Below are positions 35,646-44,928 of a stretch of DNA of 64,000 nucleotides, one piece after another. Each line of letters starts with the position of its first letter. Position 1 is the stretch's first letter. The DNA is from JBGVSA01 sp041807905 (lineage in GTDB: Bacteria; Pseudomonadota; Gammaproteobacteria; Burkholderiales; Rhodocyclaceae), in NCBI RefSeq assembly GCF_041807905.1, contig NZ_JBGVSA010000003.1, forward strand, positions 62,001 to 126,000. The letters run 5' to 3'. The translations under genes were made by a program, and so were the position numbers. Under the pieces are notes generated by a model. It saw nothing but the letters and a program-made list of their open reading frames with translations. It was not told the origin of the DNA and did not search any database.

Positions 35646-35672
35646 AAAAGGCCGCATCGCTGCGGCCTTTTT
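35646..35672 (+). terminator. Rho-independent terminator after dut
   Basis: An AAAAGGCCGCA/TGCGGCCTTTT stem with a four-base loop, followed by further T, lies 19 bp after the dut stop. It separates dut from the convergent KTSC gene. Confidence 0.9.
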
Positions 35673-35689
35673 GCTTTTTTTGGGGCGCA

Positions 35690-35908
35690 TCACTTGATGC
35701 GCCGGATGGTGAATTCCTCTTCGATGTTGTCCTTGTAGTAACTCATCGGCGACGCGCTCGCCAGGAATCGCCGCCCGATCTCGTCGCCCACGCCACTGTG
35801 CTGCACCACAGAACCATTGTCGAATTCCACTTCCAGCACGCGTGCTCCGCGGTCGTAGCCCGCCGAGCGTATGCCGCCGCGACGGATCGGTTTACGTTCG
35901 ATAGCCAT
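35690..35908 (-). CDS. KTSC-domain small protein
   Basis: ATG 35908 with GGGAG upstream gives 72 residues. The core IRSAGYDRGARVLEVEFDNG and SPMSYYKDNI fits the KTSC domain, a small fold of unknown function also found fused to nucleases and lysyl-tRNA synthetase-like proteins. It is single-domain here. The longer frame reaching 36418 overlaps the divergent solute-binding gene and is not real. Function unknown. Confidence 0.75.
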   Translation of the reverse strand: MAIERKPIRRGGIRSAGYDRGARVLEVEFDNGSVVQHSGVGDEIGRRFLASASPMSYYKDNIEEEFTIRRIK

Positions 35909-36101
35909 GAAGGGCTCCCTGCCGTGAAGGAGCAGCGACTGTAGCGCAAAAGGCGCTCGGACCCGTCTCGCCGAAGAGTTATTCGATTGATCGACGACAT
36001 GCCAATACTGCTGAAAACCCGCATGTAAAGGCATGTCAAACGTTTTACTATGAGACCGTCCGCCAGCAGGCGGAAGCAGAAACAGCGAGGAGACAGAAGC
36101 A

Positions 36102-37388
36102 ATGTTGAGCAAGACCTTCCTGGCGACCTGCGTCGCCGCCCTGGGCTGCGTCGCCACGGCGCAGGCGGCAGAACCCCTGCAGGTGTGGATTCGCGCCAGT
36201 AACGATTCGCGCGTGGTGTACGAAAAGATCGGTGCCGCGTTCGAGAAGAAGACCGGCATTCCCGTCGAGTACTTCAACGCCACCACCGATTTTGAACAAC
36301 GTCTGGCACGCGCCGCTACCGGCAACCAGTTGCCCGACCTGATCTTCGACGATGCCGCGCTGATGGGCCATCTGGTGCAGATGGGCATCGTCGACGAAAT
36401 CGACCGCAAGAGCATCAAGGGCGGCGCCGACCTCTACGACGCGGCGTGGGAAAGCGCGCGCGCCTTCAATGGCAAGTACTACGCTGTGCCGACCTCGGCA
36501 CAATCGTTCGCCCTGTTCATCCGCAAGGATTGGCGCACCAAGCTCGGCCTGCCGCAACCCAAGACGTGGAAAGACCTCGAAGCACTCGCCAAGGCTTTCA
36601 CCGAGAAAGATCCGGACGGCAACGGCAAGGCCGACACTTATGGCTTCATCCTGCCGGGCTCGGTGACGCGCGGCTACACGAGCTGGTTCCTGAGCTCGTT
36701 CCTGTGGCAGGCGGGCGGCGATTTCATCCGCAAGTCGGGCGACGGCTACAAGCCTTCGCTGGATGAACCGGCCGCAGCCGAAACGCTGCGCTTCATGCGC
36801 GGGCTCATCTGCAACAAGTACACCCAACCGGGCGCCATCAACGCCACCACGGCCGACGCCATCCCGTCCTTCCGCTCCGGCCAGACCGGCATGTTCTTCT
36901 CCGGCCCCTACCATATCGCCCTGTTCGACAAGGACCCGGGCAAGGACACCATCGAAGTGGTCGTACCGCCGGCCGGCCCGAAGGGTGTGGCCACGCTGGC
37001 CGAAGGCACGTCGGCCTTCATGATGAAGACCAGCCGCAACAAGGCCAACGCCAAGCAGTTCATGGAATACATGATCTCGCCCGAAGCGCAGGAAACCGGC
37101 ATGGCGGTGGGCACCACCAACATCCCCGCGGTGCGCCTGTCGGTCAACAAGAACGTGGATACCAAGAAGGTCTACAACGACGAGCGCTGGGCGCTGTTTG
37201 CCGACCTCTACGGCAAGAGCGCGCGTTACGTGCCGCAAGTGCCGAACTGGCAGCCGATTCGCCAGACGACGGCTGACGGCTTCAACCGCATCCTGGCCGA
37301 CTGCAATTCGAACGTCGAAGCCGAGCTGAAGACGCTCAACGCCAAGGTCGGCGAGGAGCTGGCCAAGCAGAACGTGCTGGCCAAGTAA
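36102..37388 (+). CDS. ABC transporter sugar-type solute-binding protein (family 1)
   Basis: The 428-residue precursor has a signal peptide with likely cleavage after AQA (22/23), then a family-1 extracellular solute-binding fold with LQVWIRASNDSRV and TGNQLPDLIFDDAALMG. It should bind a sugar or related solute in the periplasm. AGGAGA-type ribosome-binding sequence precedes the ATG. It is an orphan: a terminator follows at once, and the next gene is on the other strand, so no permease or ATPase is linked. Ligand unknown. Confidence 0.85.
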   Translation: MLSKTFLATCVAALGCVATAQAAEPLQVWIRASNDSRVVYEKIGAAFEKKTGIPVEYFNATTDFEQRLARAATGNQLPDLIFDDAALMGHLVQMGIVDEIDRKSIKGGADLYDAAWESARAFNGKYYAVPTSAQSFALFIRKDWRTKLGLPQPKTWKDLEALAKAFTEKDPDGNGKADTYGFILPGSVTRGYTSWFLSSFLWQAGGDFIRKSGDGYKPSLDEPAAAETLRFMRGLICNKYTQPGAINATTADAIPSFRSGQTGMFFSGPYHIALFDKDPGKDTIEVVVPPAGPKGVATLAEGTSAFMMKTSRNKANAKQFMEYMISPEAQETGMAVGTTNIPAVRLSVNKNVDTKKVYNDERWALFADLYGKSARYVPQVPNWQPIRQTTADGFNRILADCNSNVEAELKTLNAKVGEELAKQNVLAK

Positions 37389-37409
37389 GACTCACCGGCA
37401 ACGGAACCA

Positions 37410-37446
37410 GGGCGCGCGCACCGCAAGGTGCGGCGCCCTTTTTTTG
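37410..37446 (+). terminator. Rho-independent terminator after the solute-binding gene
   Basis: A GC-rich stem (GGGCGCGCGCACC against GGTGCGGCGCCC, one bulge) is followed by seven T, 21 bp after the stop codon. Its T-run abuts the end of the convergent gene. Confidence 0.85.
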
Positions 37447-39480
37447 TCACTGCTCGACCGGTTCCTTCGGTTCGCGCGGCGGCCAGAAGAAGTCGCGCGG
37501 GCGCTCGCGGAACCGGGCCAGCAACATCCCCAGCAGGCGCTTGCGCTCGGCAAAGCGCACTCCACGCGACTTGAGCGCCACGCGTAGCGCCAGCGTGAAG
37601 CTCACCGCAAGGTTCACTGCAGCAATGAGCACCACGCCGCCTCCCAGCACCAGGGCTTCGTGCCAACCGATCGCAAAATCGATGGCATCCGTCCCGTAGG
37701 CAAAGTTGGCCGCCGCGAAGGTGACGTGGCGGATATCCAGCGGCAAACCGAGCAAGAAGCCGATCGTCCCCATGCTGCCCAACATGCAGCCGAAGAGGAA
37801 ATTCCCCGCCAGCGCGCCGAGATTGTGCTCGACGTAATCGGCCAGCCTCGCCAGCCGGGCCTCGCCCAGCAGCGTTTTCAAGCCGCGCACGCGCAGCAGG
37901 CGCTCCGGTACGCGGTTGTAGATGGCTTTATTGTCGTAGTAACCGGAAATCAGCCCGGACAGGAACAGGCAACACCCGGCGATGCCGGCGTGAATGAGTG
38001 ACAGACTGCGCCATGGGTGCAGGTCGTGCAGCAGATGTTGAGCCTTGTCGGTACCCACCGGCGGGGTGCCGAACAGATGTGTCCACGCCAGAGCGACCAG
38101 CAGCGATATCGCCACTGCAACGATGACGTTGCCAACGATGGCAATGAACTGCGATCGAACCACCTGCACGATCAGTTCGGTCAGTTCCTGCATGGGCGAG
38201 CGGCCCCCCTGAGCCTGCCGCGGATCGAGCGCCACAGCGAGCGTGGCAGCCGTCATGGCGGGTTGCTTCGTCGCGACGGTAAAGCCCAGCACGTGGATGA
38301 ACACGAAACCCAGCCCGTAATTGAGGCTGAAGCACACTGCCTCCCAGATCGGCGCCAGGTGCAGGTTGCCGATGAAGACCTTGATCAGTGCCATGAACGC
38401 CACGATGAATCCCGCGCCGGCAGCGGCACGGAACATCTGCCAGAACCCTGCGCGGTCGCGCGTCACGTAGTGCTCGCCCGTCTTGCTGGCGTGCTCGGTC
38501 ACCTGCAGCGCCAGCAACTGGAACAGATCGCCGACCAGGTCGCCGACGCTGTTGCGGCGGCACTCGTTGCGCACGAGCACGAGGAAGAAGTCGCGTGCAC
38601 GCGCTCGCCGCGCGCCGTCCTCGCCGGGCCGCAACAGACTCATCAACAAGGTGCCGCGCTCGATCATCTGCTGCGCACGCGTCAGGTGCCAACTCAGTTT
38701 GACGGCCGCGCCCGATTCGCGTGACTGGCGACGGATGCGGTCGAGCGCGTCCACGCACTGTTCGACCAGCACGTTGGCATGTGACAGATCCGGCCAGGCT
38801 GTGGAGTCGCCCGCCACGATGGCACCTCGGATCGGCTCGAGCAATGCGTCGATTTCGCGCTGCAACGCCAGGAATGGCGACTCGTACTGGGCCAGCGGCG
38901 CATGGTAGCGAACGAGGTCGGGCTCCAGCCCGAGTGCAGCCAGGCGGCACGCAAGAATACGCACAGCATCGAGCATTTCGTTCGCCGCCCGTTTCCGGCC
39001 GGCATCGGTTTCACCCTGGCCGCCAAAACCCAGCACGTCGACCAGCTCATCCCACAGGTGATCGTCGATGCGCGCCAACCAGTCGGAATCGTTCGGCTCG
39101 GTGAAGACCTCTTCGAGCATGTCGCCGAGAAAGCGTGCATCGAGCGCAGGTGGCAATACCCGGTCGCTCAGCCGGTGACGCAGCTCGGTGAAAAAACCCG
39201 TGTTGCCGAGAATGCCGCTGCCTGCGTACAGAAAACGATGGCGACGCTGCGCAAGCTGCATCGCGACGTAGTCGCGCAACCCGCCAGCCAGATCGGGGCG
39301 GCTGCGCAATACCTGCAGCACGGAACCCAGGCGCGCGTTGACTGCCTCGATGCGCTCGCCACGCGCGGGACGCAGCCACGCGACGAGGCTTGCCAGCAAT
39401 GAGGCGTCTTCGCATGAAGACGCTTCGGCGATGCGTTCGAGCAGGGACGTATCGCCATCAGTAGAAGGGGATCGGTTCAC
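37447..39480 (-). CDS. 'Site-specific recombinase' family (PF10136) integral membrane protein
   Basis: The 677-residue protein has a long soluble N-terminal half (about 1-340) and at least five membrane segments in the C-terminal half, such as IAIVGNVIVAVAISLLVALAW and GGGVVLIAAVNLAVSFTLAL. It belongs to a family called site-specific recombinase after gonococcal Gcr, but no recombinase catalytic motif is visible and the topology argues for a membrane role. It lies 80 bp after aceK on the same strand and may share its transcript. Function unknown. Confidence 0.8.
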   Translation of the reverse strand: MNRSPSTDGDTSLLERIAEASSCEDASLLASLVAWLRPARGERIEAVNARLGSVLQVLRSRPDLAGGLRDYVAMQLAQRRHRFLYAGSGILGNTGFFTELRHRLSDRVLPPALDARFLGDMLEEVFTEPNDSDWLARIDDHLWDELVDVLGFGGQGETDAGRKRAANEMLDAVRILACRLAALGLEPDLVRYHAPLAQYESPFLALQREIDALLEPIRGAIVAGDSTAWPDLSHANVLVEQCVDALDRIRRQSRESGAAVKLSWHLTRAQQMIERGTLLMSLLRPGEDGARRARARDFFLVLVRNECRRNSVGDLVGDLFQLLALQVTEHASKTGEHYVTRDRAGFWQMFRAAAGAGFIVAFMALIKVFIGNLHLAPIWEAVCFSLNYGLGFVFIHVLGFTVATKQPAMTAATLAVALDPRQAQGGRSPMQELTELIVQVVRSQFIAIVGNVIVAVAISLLVALAWTHLFGTPPVGTDKAQHLLHDLHPWRSLSLIHAGIAGCCLFLSGLISGYYDNKAIYNRVPERLLRVRGLKTLLGEARLARLADYVEHNLGALAGNFLFGCMLGSMGTIGFLLGLPLDIRHVTFAAANFAYGTDAIDFAIGWHEALVLGGGVVLIAAVNLAVSFTLALRVALKSRGVRFAERKRLLGMLLARFRERPRDFFWPPREPKEPVEQ

Positions 39481-39560
39481 GAATGGGGTCTGGGGCGAGG
39501 AAACGAGCCTGGATTATGACCAATCCTTCGTCCGCGCGAACACCGCAGCGGCGCGCGGGC

Positions 39561-41378
39561 TCAGTCCTCCGGCTGGGCGCCGGCCCACACCGGGCTCCAG
39601 TCGGGCTCTTCCGGGATTTTGTCCTGGCCAAACATGTGACAGAAACGCAGCGACTGCGGGTAGGGGTAGAAATCCTCCACGCGCCCCTCGCGCAGGGCCT
39701 GTTGCGTCGCCTGCCAGAACGGCGCCTGCAACAGGTCGGCGTGATGCGTCATGAATGCCCGCCGCACCGGCTCGCGCCCTAGCAGGAAGGCGCCGAACTC
39801 TTCCGGAAAGATGTCGTTGCGCCCGACCGGATACCACGCTTCGCCCGACATTTCGGCCTCGGGGTTGGGCGGCGGCGGGATCGAACGGAAGTGGCAATCG
39901 GTCATGAACTCGATTTCGTCGTAGTCGTAGAACACCACGCGCCCGTAACGCGTCACGCCGAAGTTCTTCCAGAGCATGTCGCCGGGAAAGATGTTGGCCT
40001 GCGCCATTTCGCGGATGGCTTGCCCGTATTCGCGCACGATGTAGTCGGTCCGCGCGTCGTCCGCACTGTCCAGGAAGAGATTGAGCGGCATGAGCCGCCG
40101 CTCGATGTACACATGACGGATGACGACCGACTGGCCGTCTTCTTCCACGCTGTCGCCCGCCACCTCGCGCAGTTCGCGCAGCAGCCCGGCATCGAAGCGT
40201 TGGCGCGGCAACGCGACATTGGAGAACTCCAGCGTGTCGGCCATGCGCCCCACCCGGTCGACCTGCTTCACCATGAGGTACTTGCGCTTCACCGTGGCCG
40301 GGTCCATGTCCTTCTGGATCGCGCCCTGGTCCTTGATGACCTTGAACACGTACGGAAACGACGGCAGCGTGAATACCATCATCACCATGCCACGGATGCC
40401 CGGCGCCACCACGAATTGATCGTTCGACTGCGAAAGATGGCTGATGAGGTCGCGGTAGAACATCGTCTTGCCCTGCTTGCCCAGCCCCAGCATGGTGTAG
40501 ATCTCGCTCTCGGGCTTGCGCGGCATGATCGACTTGAGAAATCGCACGTAGGCCGAGGGCACTTCCATGTCGACCATGAAATACGCGCGCGACAACGAAA
40601 ACAGCAACGATATGCGCCACGCATCCATGATTACCGTGTCGATGAACAGCTCGCGGTCATCGCTACGGATGACGATGGCAAACGGATATTCCTGGTATCC
40701 ATTGATGACCTTGCCGATGATGTAGCTCGCCTTGTTGCGGTAGAACGGCGAGTACAGCACCTGTATCTGCAGGTTGAAGTCCTGCTTGGGCCATCGGCCG
40801 ACGTGCGCTCGCGCTGCGAGCACGACGTAGTCGACGTCGCGGTCGAGATCCGCAAAAGGCAACTCCCAGCCGAAATCGGTCACGATGCGCCGCACCGTCG
40901 CGCGCATGCCCTCCTGCTGCGGGTAGTAGCTCGACCAGGTCGGCGGGAATGACTGGATGAAGTCAGTCGACATGCCCGGCCGCTGGAAGATGTAGTCGTT
41001 GTGGAAATACGTCCGGTGCAGGATCTTGCAGCACACCGAATTGAAGAACGTCTCGGCCAATTCGGGCTGCTTGTGGTTGATGAGGTGACCGATGAAGGCT
41101 AGCTTCGCCTGCTGCCACGTTGCGTCGGCGAGTTGCTCGGCGTTGAACTCGCGGCGCAGGCGCAGCACCGTTTCTTCCACACGCTCATCGTAGAACTGCA
41201 CGCGGGCGGTCACTGCGTGCAACTGCCCGACCCAGTCGGCGGCTTCGAAACGCGCCTTGGCCCTTCGCGTGGTCTCACCGAAAATCCGGTAGTGGCGATC
41301 GAAGCCATCGATGAGCACACGCGCAATCGCAGCGGCGGTCGCCGCCGTGCCACGGGGGGTATCTTTCTCCGCCATCAT
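39561..41378 (-). CDS. aceK: Isocitrate dehydrogenase kinase/phosphatase
   Basis: The 605-residue protein has AceK signatures in order: FHNDYIFQRPGMSTDF near 125-140, a regulatory N-terminal domain, and the kinase-like core with PYVFKVIKDQ, LWKNFGVTRYGRVVFYDYDEI (metal and catalytic Asp residues) and a C-terminal tail. It phosphorylates and dephosphorylates isocitrate dehydrogenase to switch carbon between the TCA cycle and glyoxylate bypass. The second Met may be the start. No aceA or aceB is linked here, as is usual outside enterics. Confidence 0.96.
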   Translation of the reverse strand: MMAEKDTPRGTAATAAAIARVLIDGFDRHYRIFGETTRRAKARFEAADWVGQLHAVTARVQFYDERVEETVLRLRREFNAEQLADATWQQAKLAFIGHLINHKQPELAETFFNSVCCKILHRTYFHNDYIFQRPGMSTDFIQSFPPTWSSYYPQQEGMRATVRRIVTDFGWELPFADLDRDVDYVVLAARAHVGRWPKQDFNLQIQVLYSPFYRNKASYIIGKVINGYQEYPFAIVIRSDDRELFIDTVIMDAWRISLLFSLSRAYFMVDMEVPSAYVRFLKSIMPRKPESEIYTMLGLGKQGKTMFYRDLISHLSQSNDQFVVAPGIRGMVMMVFTLPSFPYVFKVIKDQGAIQKDMDPATVKRKYLMVKQVDRVGRMADTLEFSNVALPRQRFDAGLLRELREVAGDSVEEDGQSVVIRHVYIERRLMPLNLFLDSADDARTDYIVREYGQAIREMAQANIFPGDMLWKNFGVTRYGRVVFYDYDEIEFMTDCHFRSIPPPPNPEAEMSGEAWYPVGRNDIFPEEFGAFLLGREPVRRAFMTHHADLLQAPFWQATQQALREGRVEDFYPYPQSLRFCHMFGQDKIPEEPDWSPVWAGAQPED

Positions 41379-41662
41379 GATTCACGGCTCACGGCCAGAT
41401 CCTCGACATCGACGACACCTCCTTGCACGAGAGGCCGCGCATACGCCCATCCATCGGAAACCACGGAATACGCGCGAACCCTTTTGATACCGTCAGCCTA
41501 CCGCGCTGCAGCAGCGGCGTCAGCCCCGGAACTCCCGCATGCCTCCACCCCTGCCCGTTCGGCCGTTACTGCGGCTGGCAGGATCGCAATCGCGGTCAGG
41601 ACGCGCGCGCAGCCGGCGCCTACAGTGAACCGCCCACACAGACACGCACCTCGGAGACTTGC

Positions 41663-43285
41663 ATGAACGCGCTTGCCCGGCGCCACACCGCCCGCCACCT
41701 CGTACTGGCCACCGCCGCCGCACTCGCCCTGTCGAGCGGCACAACCAGTCAGGCCGCCACCCGCGTCGAAGGCGTGGTCGCAGCGGAAACGCCGTTTGCC
41801 GGCGCGGCCATCACCATCGCCGATGCCGATGGCAAGCGCGTCGGCGTCACCGCCGCCCGCGACGGGAATTTTGCCGCCGATGTGGACGGCCTGCGCGCCC
41901 CGCTGCTGCTCTCGGCCATCGAAGCCGGCGACAACACCAACTGCCGTCACAACGACCGTCCGCGTGCGCGCTGCATGGCGGCATATCTGCCCACGCTGAA
42001 GGCCGACGCGGACAACACCGCCAACATCAACCCGCTCACCGATCGCGTAGCGTCGGACATTGCCGTCTCGCTCAAGTACATCGGCCCGCAGCAGATGGTC
42101 GACGGTGGCAAGGCGCCGGCAGCCGACCCGGCCGCTGTCAAGCGTGCGCTCGATCAGATGCGCGCGGGATTCTCCTCCGCGCTCGGCGCCAACGGCGTGC
42201 ACGAACTGGCCGACTTCGACCCGGTCACGCGCCCGATGCGGGCCGACGGACAGGGTGTCAGCGCTGTGTTGGCGGTCATCAACCACACGCGTAACTACGA
42301 CAACAACACGGGCGAATCCAGTTACACAGTGCTGACCGACGTCGGCTTCCGCCCCATCGTTGGCCTGCTCGGCGCGGGTGCCTACGAGCCGCTGGACTAC
42401 CCGCGCGCCGCGCGCGAACTCGATGACATTCGCAATGCGCGCACGCGCGTTCTGGTGGTGGGCGACTCGACGGCCGCGACGTACGAGCGCGAACGCATGC
42501 CGCGCATGGGCTGGGGGCAGGTATTCCAGGAGCAGTTCAAGCCGGACAGCGGCGTGAAGGTCGTCAATGGCGCACGGGCGGGACGCTCGGCGCGCGACTT
42601 CTACAACAGCGGTTGGTACGCGCAGATGGCGCGATTCCTGCGCCCCGGCGACTACGTCATCATCCACCACGCGCACAACGACGAAAACTGCGACAGTCGC
42701 AAACCGGTACGCGGCCCGGCGGACGTCACCAACCTGTGCGCCTATCCGAACGACGTCAGCGGCCATCGGCAATACCCTGCCGATCGCCCGGAGCTGTCAT
42801 TCCAGACTGCACTGGAGAAGTACATCGTGCTGGCGCGCATGGCAGGCGCCACGCCGATCATCATGACGCCGACGACGCGCTTCTGGAACGCCGACCGCAA
42901 GACGGCCTTCGAAGGCGGCGACACGCGCCCTGTCGTACCCAACCACATCACTGAACAGAACGCCACAGGGGGATTCGCCTTCATCGGCGATTATTCGCAG
43001 ACGGTACGCGACACCGCCCGCGCCAACGATGTGCCGCTCATCGATATCGACGCCAGGACCGTGGCCTTCGCCAATGCGCACGCCAGCGACTGGAAGCAGT
43101 ACTGGCTGGCCATCGATCCGAAGGATGCACGCTATCCGTACTACGCGACGCAAAGCATCGGCACACTCGCCAACCCGGATACCACCCACTTTCAGCAGCC
43201 CGGCGCAGAAGCCATCGCCGGCATGGTCGCCGACGGCATCCGCGACGCGCCCGCGCTCAATGAACTGGCCGGAGCGCTGAAGTAA
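41663..43285 (+). CDS. Exported SGNH esterase, rhamnogalacturonan-acetylesterase-like
   Basis: ATG 41663 gives 540 residues, with a signal peptide ending near residue 31 (SQA/A). Residues 33-90 look like a small beta-sandwich (CarboxypepD-regulatory-like), then a linker domain to about 260. The SGNH hydrolase follows with block I VVGDSTAATY (Ser269), block II NGARAGRSARDFY (Gly), Asn339 in HAHND and DTTHF near the C-terminus, all catalytic blocks present. It probably deacetylates a periplasmic or extracellular polysaccharide. The upstream frame to 41423 was rejected. Codon use is similar to its neighbours. Confidence 0.83.
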   Translation: MNALARRHTARHLVLATAAALALSSGTTSQAATRVEGVVAAETPFAGAAITIADADGKRVGVTAARDGNFAADVDGLRAPLLLSAIEAGDNTNCRHNDRPRARCMAAYLPTLKADADNTANINPLTDRVASDIAVSLKYIGPQQMVDGGKAPAADPAAVKRALDQMRAGFSSALGANGVHELADFDPVTRPMRADGQGVSAVLAVINHTRNYDNNTGESSYTVLTDVGFRPIVGLLGAGAYEPLDYPRAARELDDIRNARTRVLVVGDSTAATYERERMPRMGWGQVFQEQFKPDSGVKVVNGARAGRSARDFYNSGWYAQMARFLRPGDYVIIHHAHNDENCDSRKPVRGPADVTNLCAYPNDVSGHRQYPADRPELSFQTALEKYIVLARMAGATPIIMTPTTRFWNADRKTAFEGGDTRPVVPNHITEQNATGGFAFIGDYSQTVRDTARANDVPLIDIDARTVAFANAHASDWKQYWLAIDPKDARYPYYATQSIGTLANPDTTHFQQPGAEAIAGMVADGIRDAPALNELAGALK

Positions 43286-43360
43286 TCGTCCGGGTCGAAG
43301 TTGCCGTCGTCGAATAGCGATCGCAGTGAAAGGACAAAGGCCGCCTCACCAGGCGACCTG

Positions 43361-43780
43361 TCAACCCGTTTTCTTGGTCGACGTCCTGCGCGCCGATGAT
43401 GCATTGAGTTCGACGGCCGCGAGGATGAGGGCCTTCAGCGCCGCCTCGTCGATCTTATCGCCCTCATGGAAATCGATGGCTCGGCGCGTGTTGCCTTCCA
43501 GGCTGGAATTGAACAGGCCCGCCGGATCGGGCAAGGACGCGCCCTTGGCGAAGGTCATCTTGACGGCAGTCCTGTAGGTTTCGCCGGTACAGATGATGCC
43601 GGCATGCTCCCAGACGGGCGTGCCTCGCCATTTCCAGGTTTCGACCACGTCAGGATCGGCCGCTTTCACCAGCGCGCGAAGGTGCGCCAGCATGTCACCA
43701 CGCCAATCGCCCAGCTCTTTGATGCGCGCATCGATCAGTGCCGAGGGGGATTCGGCACCTCCTGCCTGTACGTTCTTCAT
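43361..43780 (-). CDS. DUF1801 domain protein (YdhG-like)
   Basis: The 139-residue protein has the DUF1801 pattern: IKELGDWRGDMLAHLRALV, the central ETWKWRGTPVWEHAGIIC and a Lys-rich tail. Relatives are small cytoplasmic proteins of unknown role, sometimes induced by stress. It stands alone, opposite in strand to both neighbours. Function unknown. Confidence 0.78.
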   Translation of the reverse strand: MKNVQAGGAESPSALIDARIKELGDWRGDMLAHLRALVKAADPDVVETWKWRGTPVWEHAGIICTGETYRTAVKMTFAKGASLPDPAGLFNSSLEGNTRRAIDFHEGDKIDEAALKALILAAVELNASSARRTSTKKTG

Positions 43781-43982
43781 GTCGTCAGCCTCTGTTGGGT
43801 TGCTGCTCGCCGAGCGATTCTCTCTCAGAATCAGGCCCCGCAGTAGGTAGCCGCCGGGCGTCGGGCGGCGATGCGGCAGGCATGCGATGCGCTACCATCG
43901 CGCGAAACCCGCAAGCGCACGAGATGTGTCACGGAATTTCGCGTGCGGGAAGGCGACTTCGTTCGCAAGGAGCGACGCAACG

Positions 43983-44879
43983 ATGCTTGAAATCGACAAG
44001 AATTGGGTTGGCTGGCTGCTCCATTACACACGCAAGCAGACGGCCCCCGATGTGCTGATCAAGGCGCTGGTGAATCTCGGTTTCGATGCCGCTACGGCGC
44101 GCTACCTGGTCGCGCAGGCAGCGTCCGGCGGCCGTCAGACTGCCGTTGCCGAACCGGCACGCGCGGTCGTGCCGCCCTACCCGTTCAACGATGGCGGCGC
44201 GGGGTACCGCAACGACGTCTGCCCGGTCCCGCAGGGCAACCGCATCGACGCGGGCGACCGCATCGTCGGCGTATCGGTACGCATCGAGCGGCCCTTTGTC
44301 ATTGCCTTTGACGATCTGATGTCGGGCGAGGAATGCGCAGCCGTCATCGATCTGGCCCGCCCGCGGCTCAAGCCCTCGACCACGATCGATCCGGCCACCG
44401 GCCGCTCGCTGCCCAGTGATCTGCGAGTGAGCGAAGGCATGAATTTCCGGCGCAATGAAGTCCCGCTTCTGACGACGCTCGAACGACGCATCGCGCGTCT
44501 GCTCAACTGGCCGATGGAGAACGGCGAAGGCTTTGCTGTGCTGCGTTATGGAATGGGCGATGAATACCGCCCACATTTCGATTACTTCCCGCCGCAGAAC
44601 CCCGGCAGCCATCTTTTGATGGAAAGGGGCGGGCAGCGCTTCAGCACGCTGATCGTCTATCTGAATGACGTCGACGCCGGCGGAGAGACCCACTTTCCCG
44701 ACGCGGGCATCAGCGTTCACCCGCGAAAGGGCAACGCCGTGTATTTCCAGTACGCCAACGCCGCGGGGCACGTCGACCCGATGAGCCTGCACGCTGGCAG
44801 GCCGGTGCTGGCGGGAGAGAAGTGGATCATGACCAAATGGTCACGACAGCGGAAGTACGGGCCGGCCGAGTCTCAGTGA
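43983..44879 (+). CDS. 2OG-Fe(II) oxygenase, prolyl 4-hydroxylase alpha-like
   Basis: ATG 43983 with AAGGAG upstream gives 298 residues. After an N-terminal helical region, residues 100-290 form the prolyl-4-hydroxylase-type dioxygenase domain with iron ligands His198 and Asp200 (RPHFDYF) and His270 (SLHAG), and Lys280 to bind 2-oxoglutarate. All key residues are present. Whether it hydroxylates a protein prolyl residue or a small molecule is unknown; no partner is linked, and the neighbour on the other strand converges 49 bp later. Confidence 0.87.
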   Translation: MLEIDKNWVGWLLHYTRKQTAPDVLIKALVNLGFDAATARYLVAQAASGGRQTAVAEPARAVVPPYPFNDGGAGYRNDVCPVPQGNRIDAGDRIVGVSVRIERPFVIAFDDLMSGEECAAVIDLARPRLKPSTTIDPATGRSLPSDLRVSEGMNFRRNEVPLLTTLERRIARLLNWPMENGEGFAVLRYGMGDEYRPHFDYFPPQNPGSHLLMERGGQRFSTLIVYLNDVDAGGETHFPDAGISVHPRKGNAVYFQYANAAGHVDPMSLHAGRPVLAGEKWIMTKWSRQRKYGPAESQ

Positions 44880-44928
44880 ATCCATTTGGCATGGATCCGG
44901 GGCCCGAGACCGGCCATGTGTCTTCAGG

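Noticed and set aside
37447..39480. A real DNA recombinase and therefore a mobile element
   Set aside because: The family name is historical. No recombinase catalytic residues, flanking repeats or integration site were found, and the protein is an integral membrane protein.
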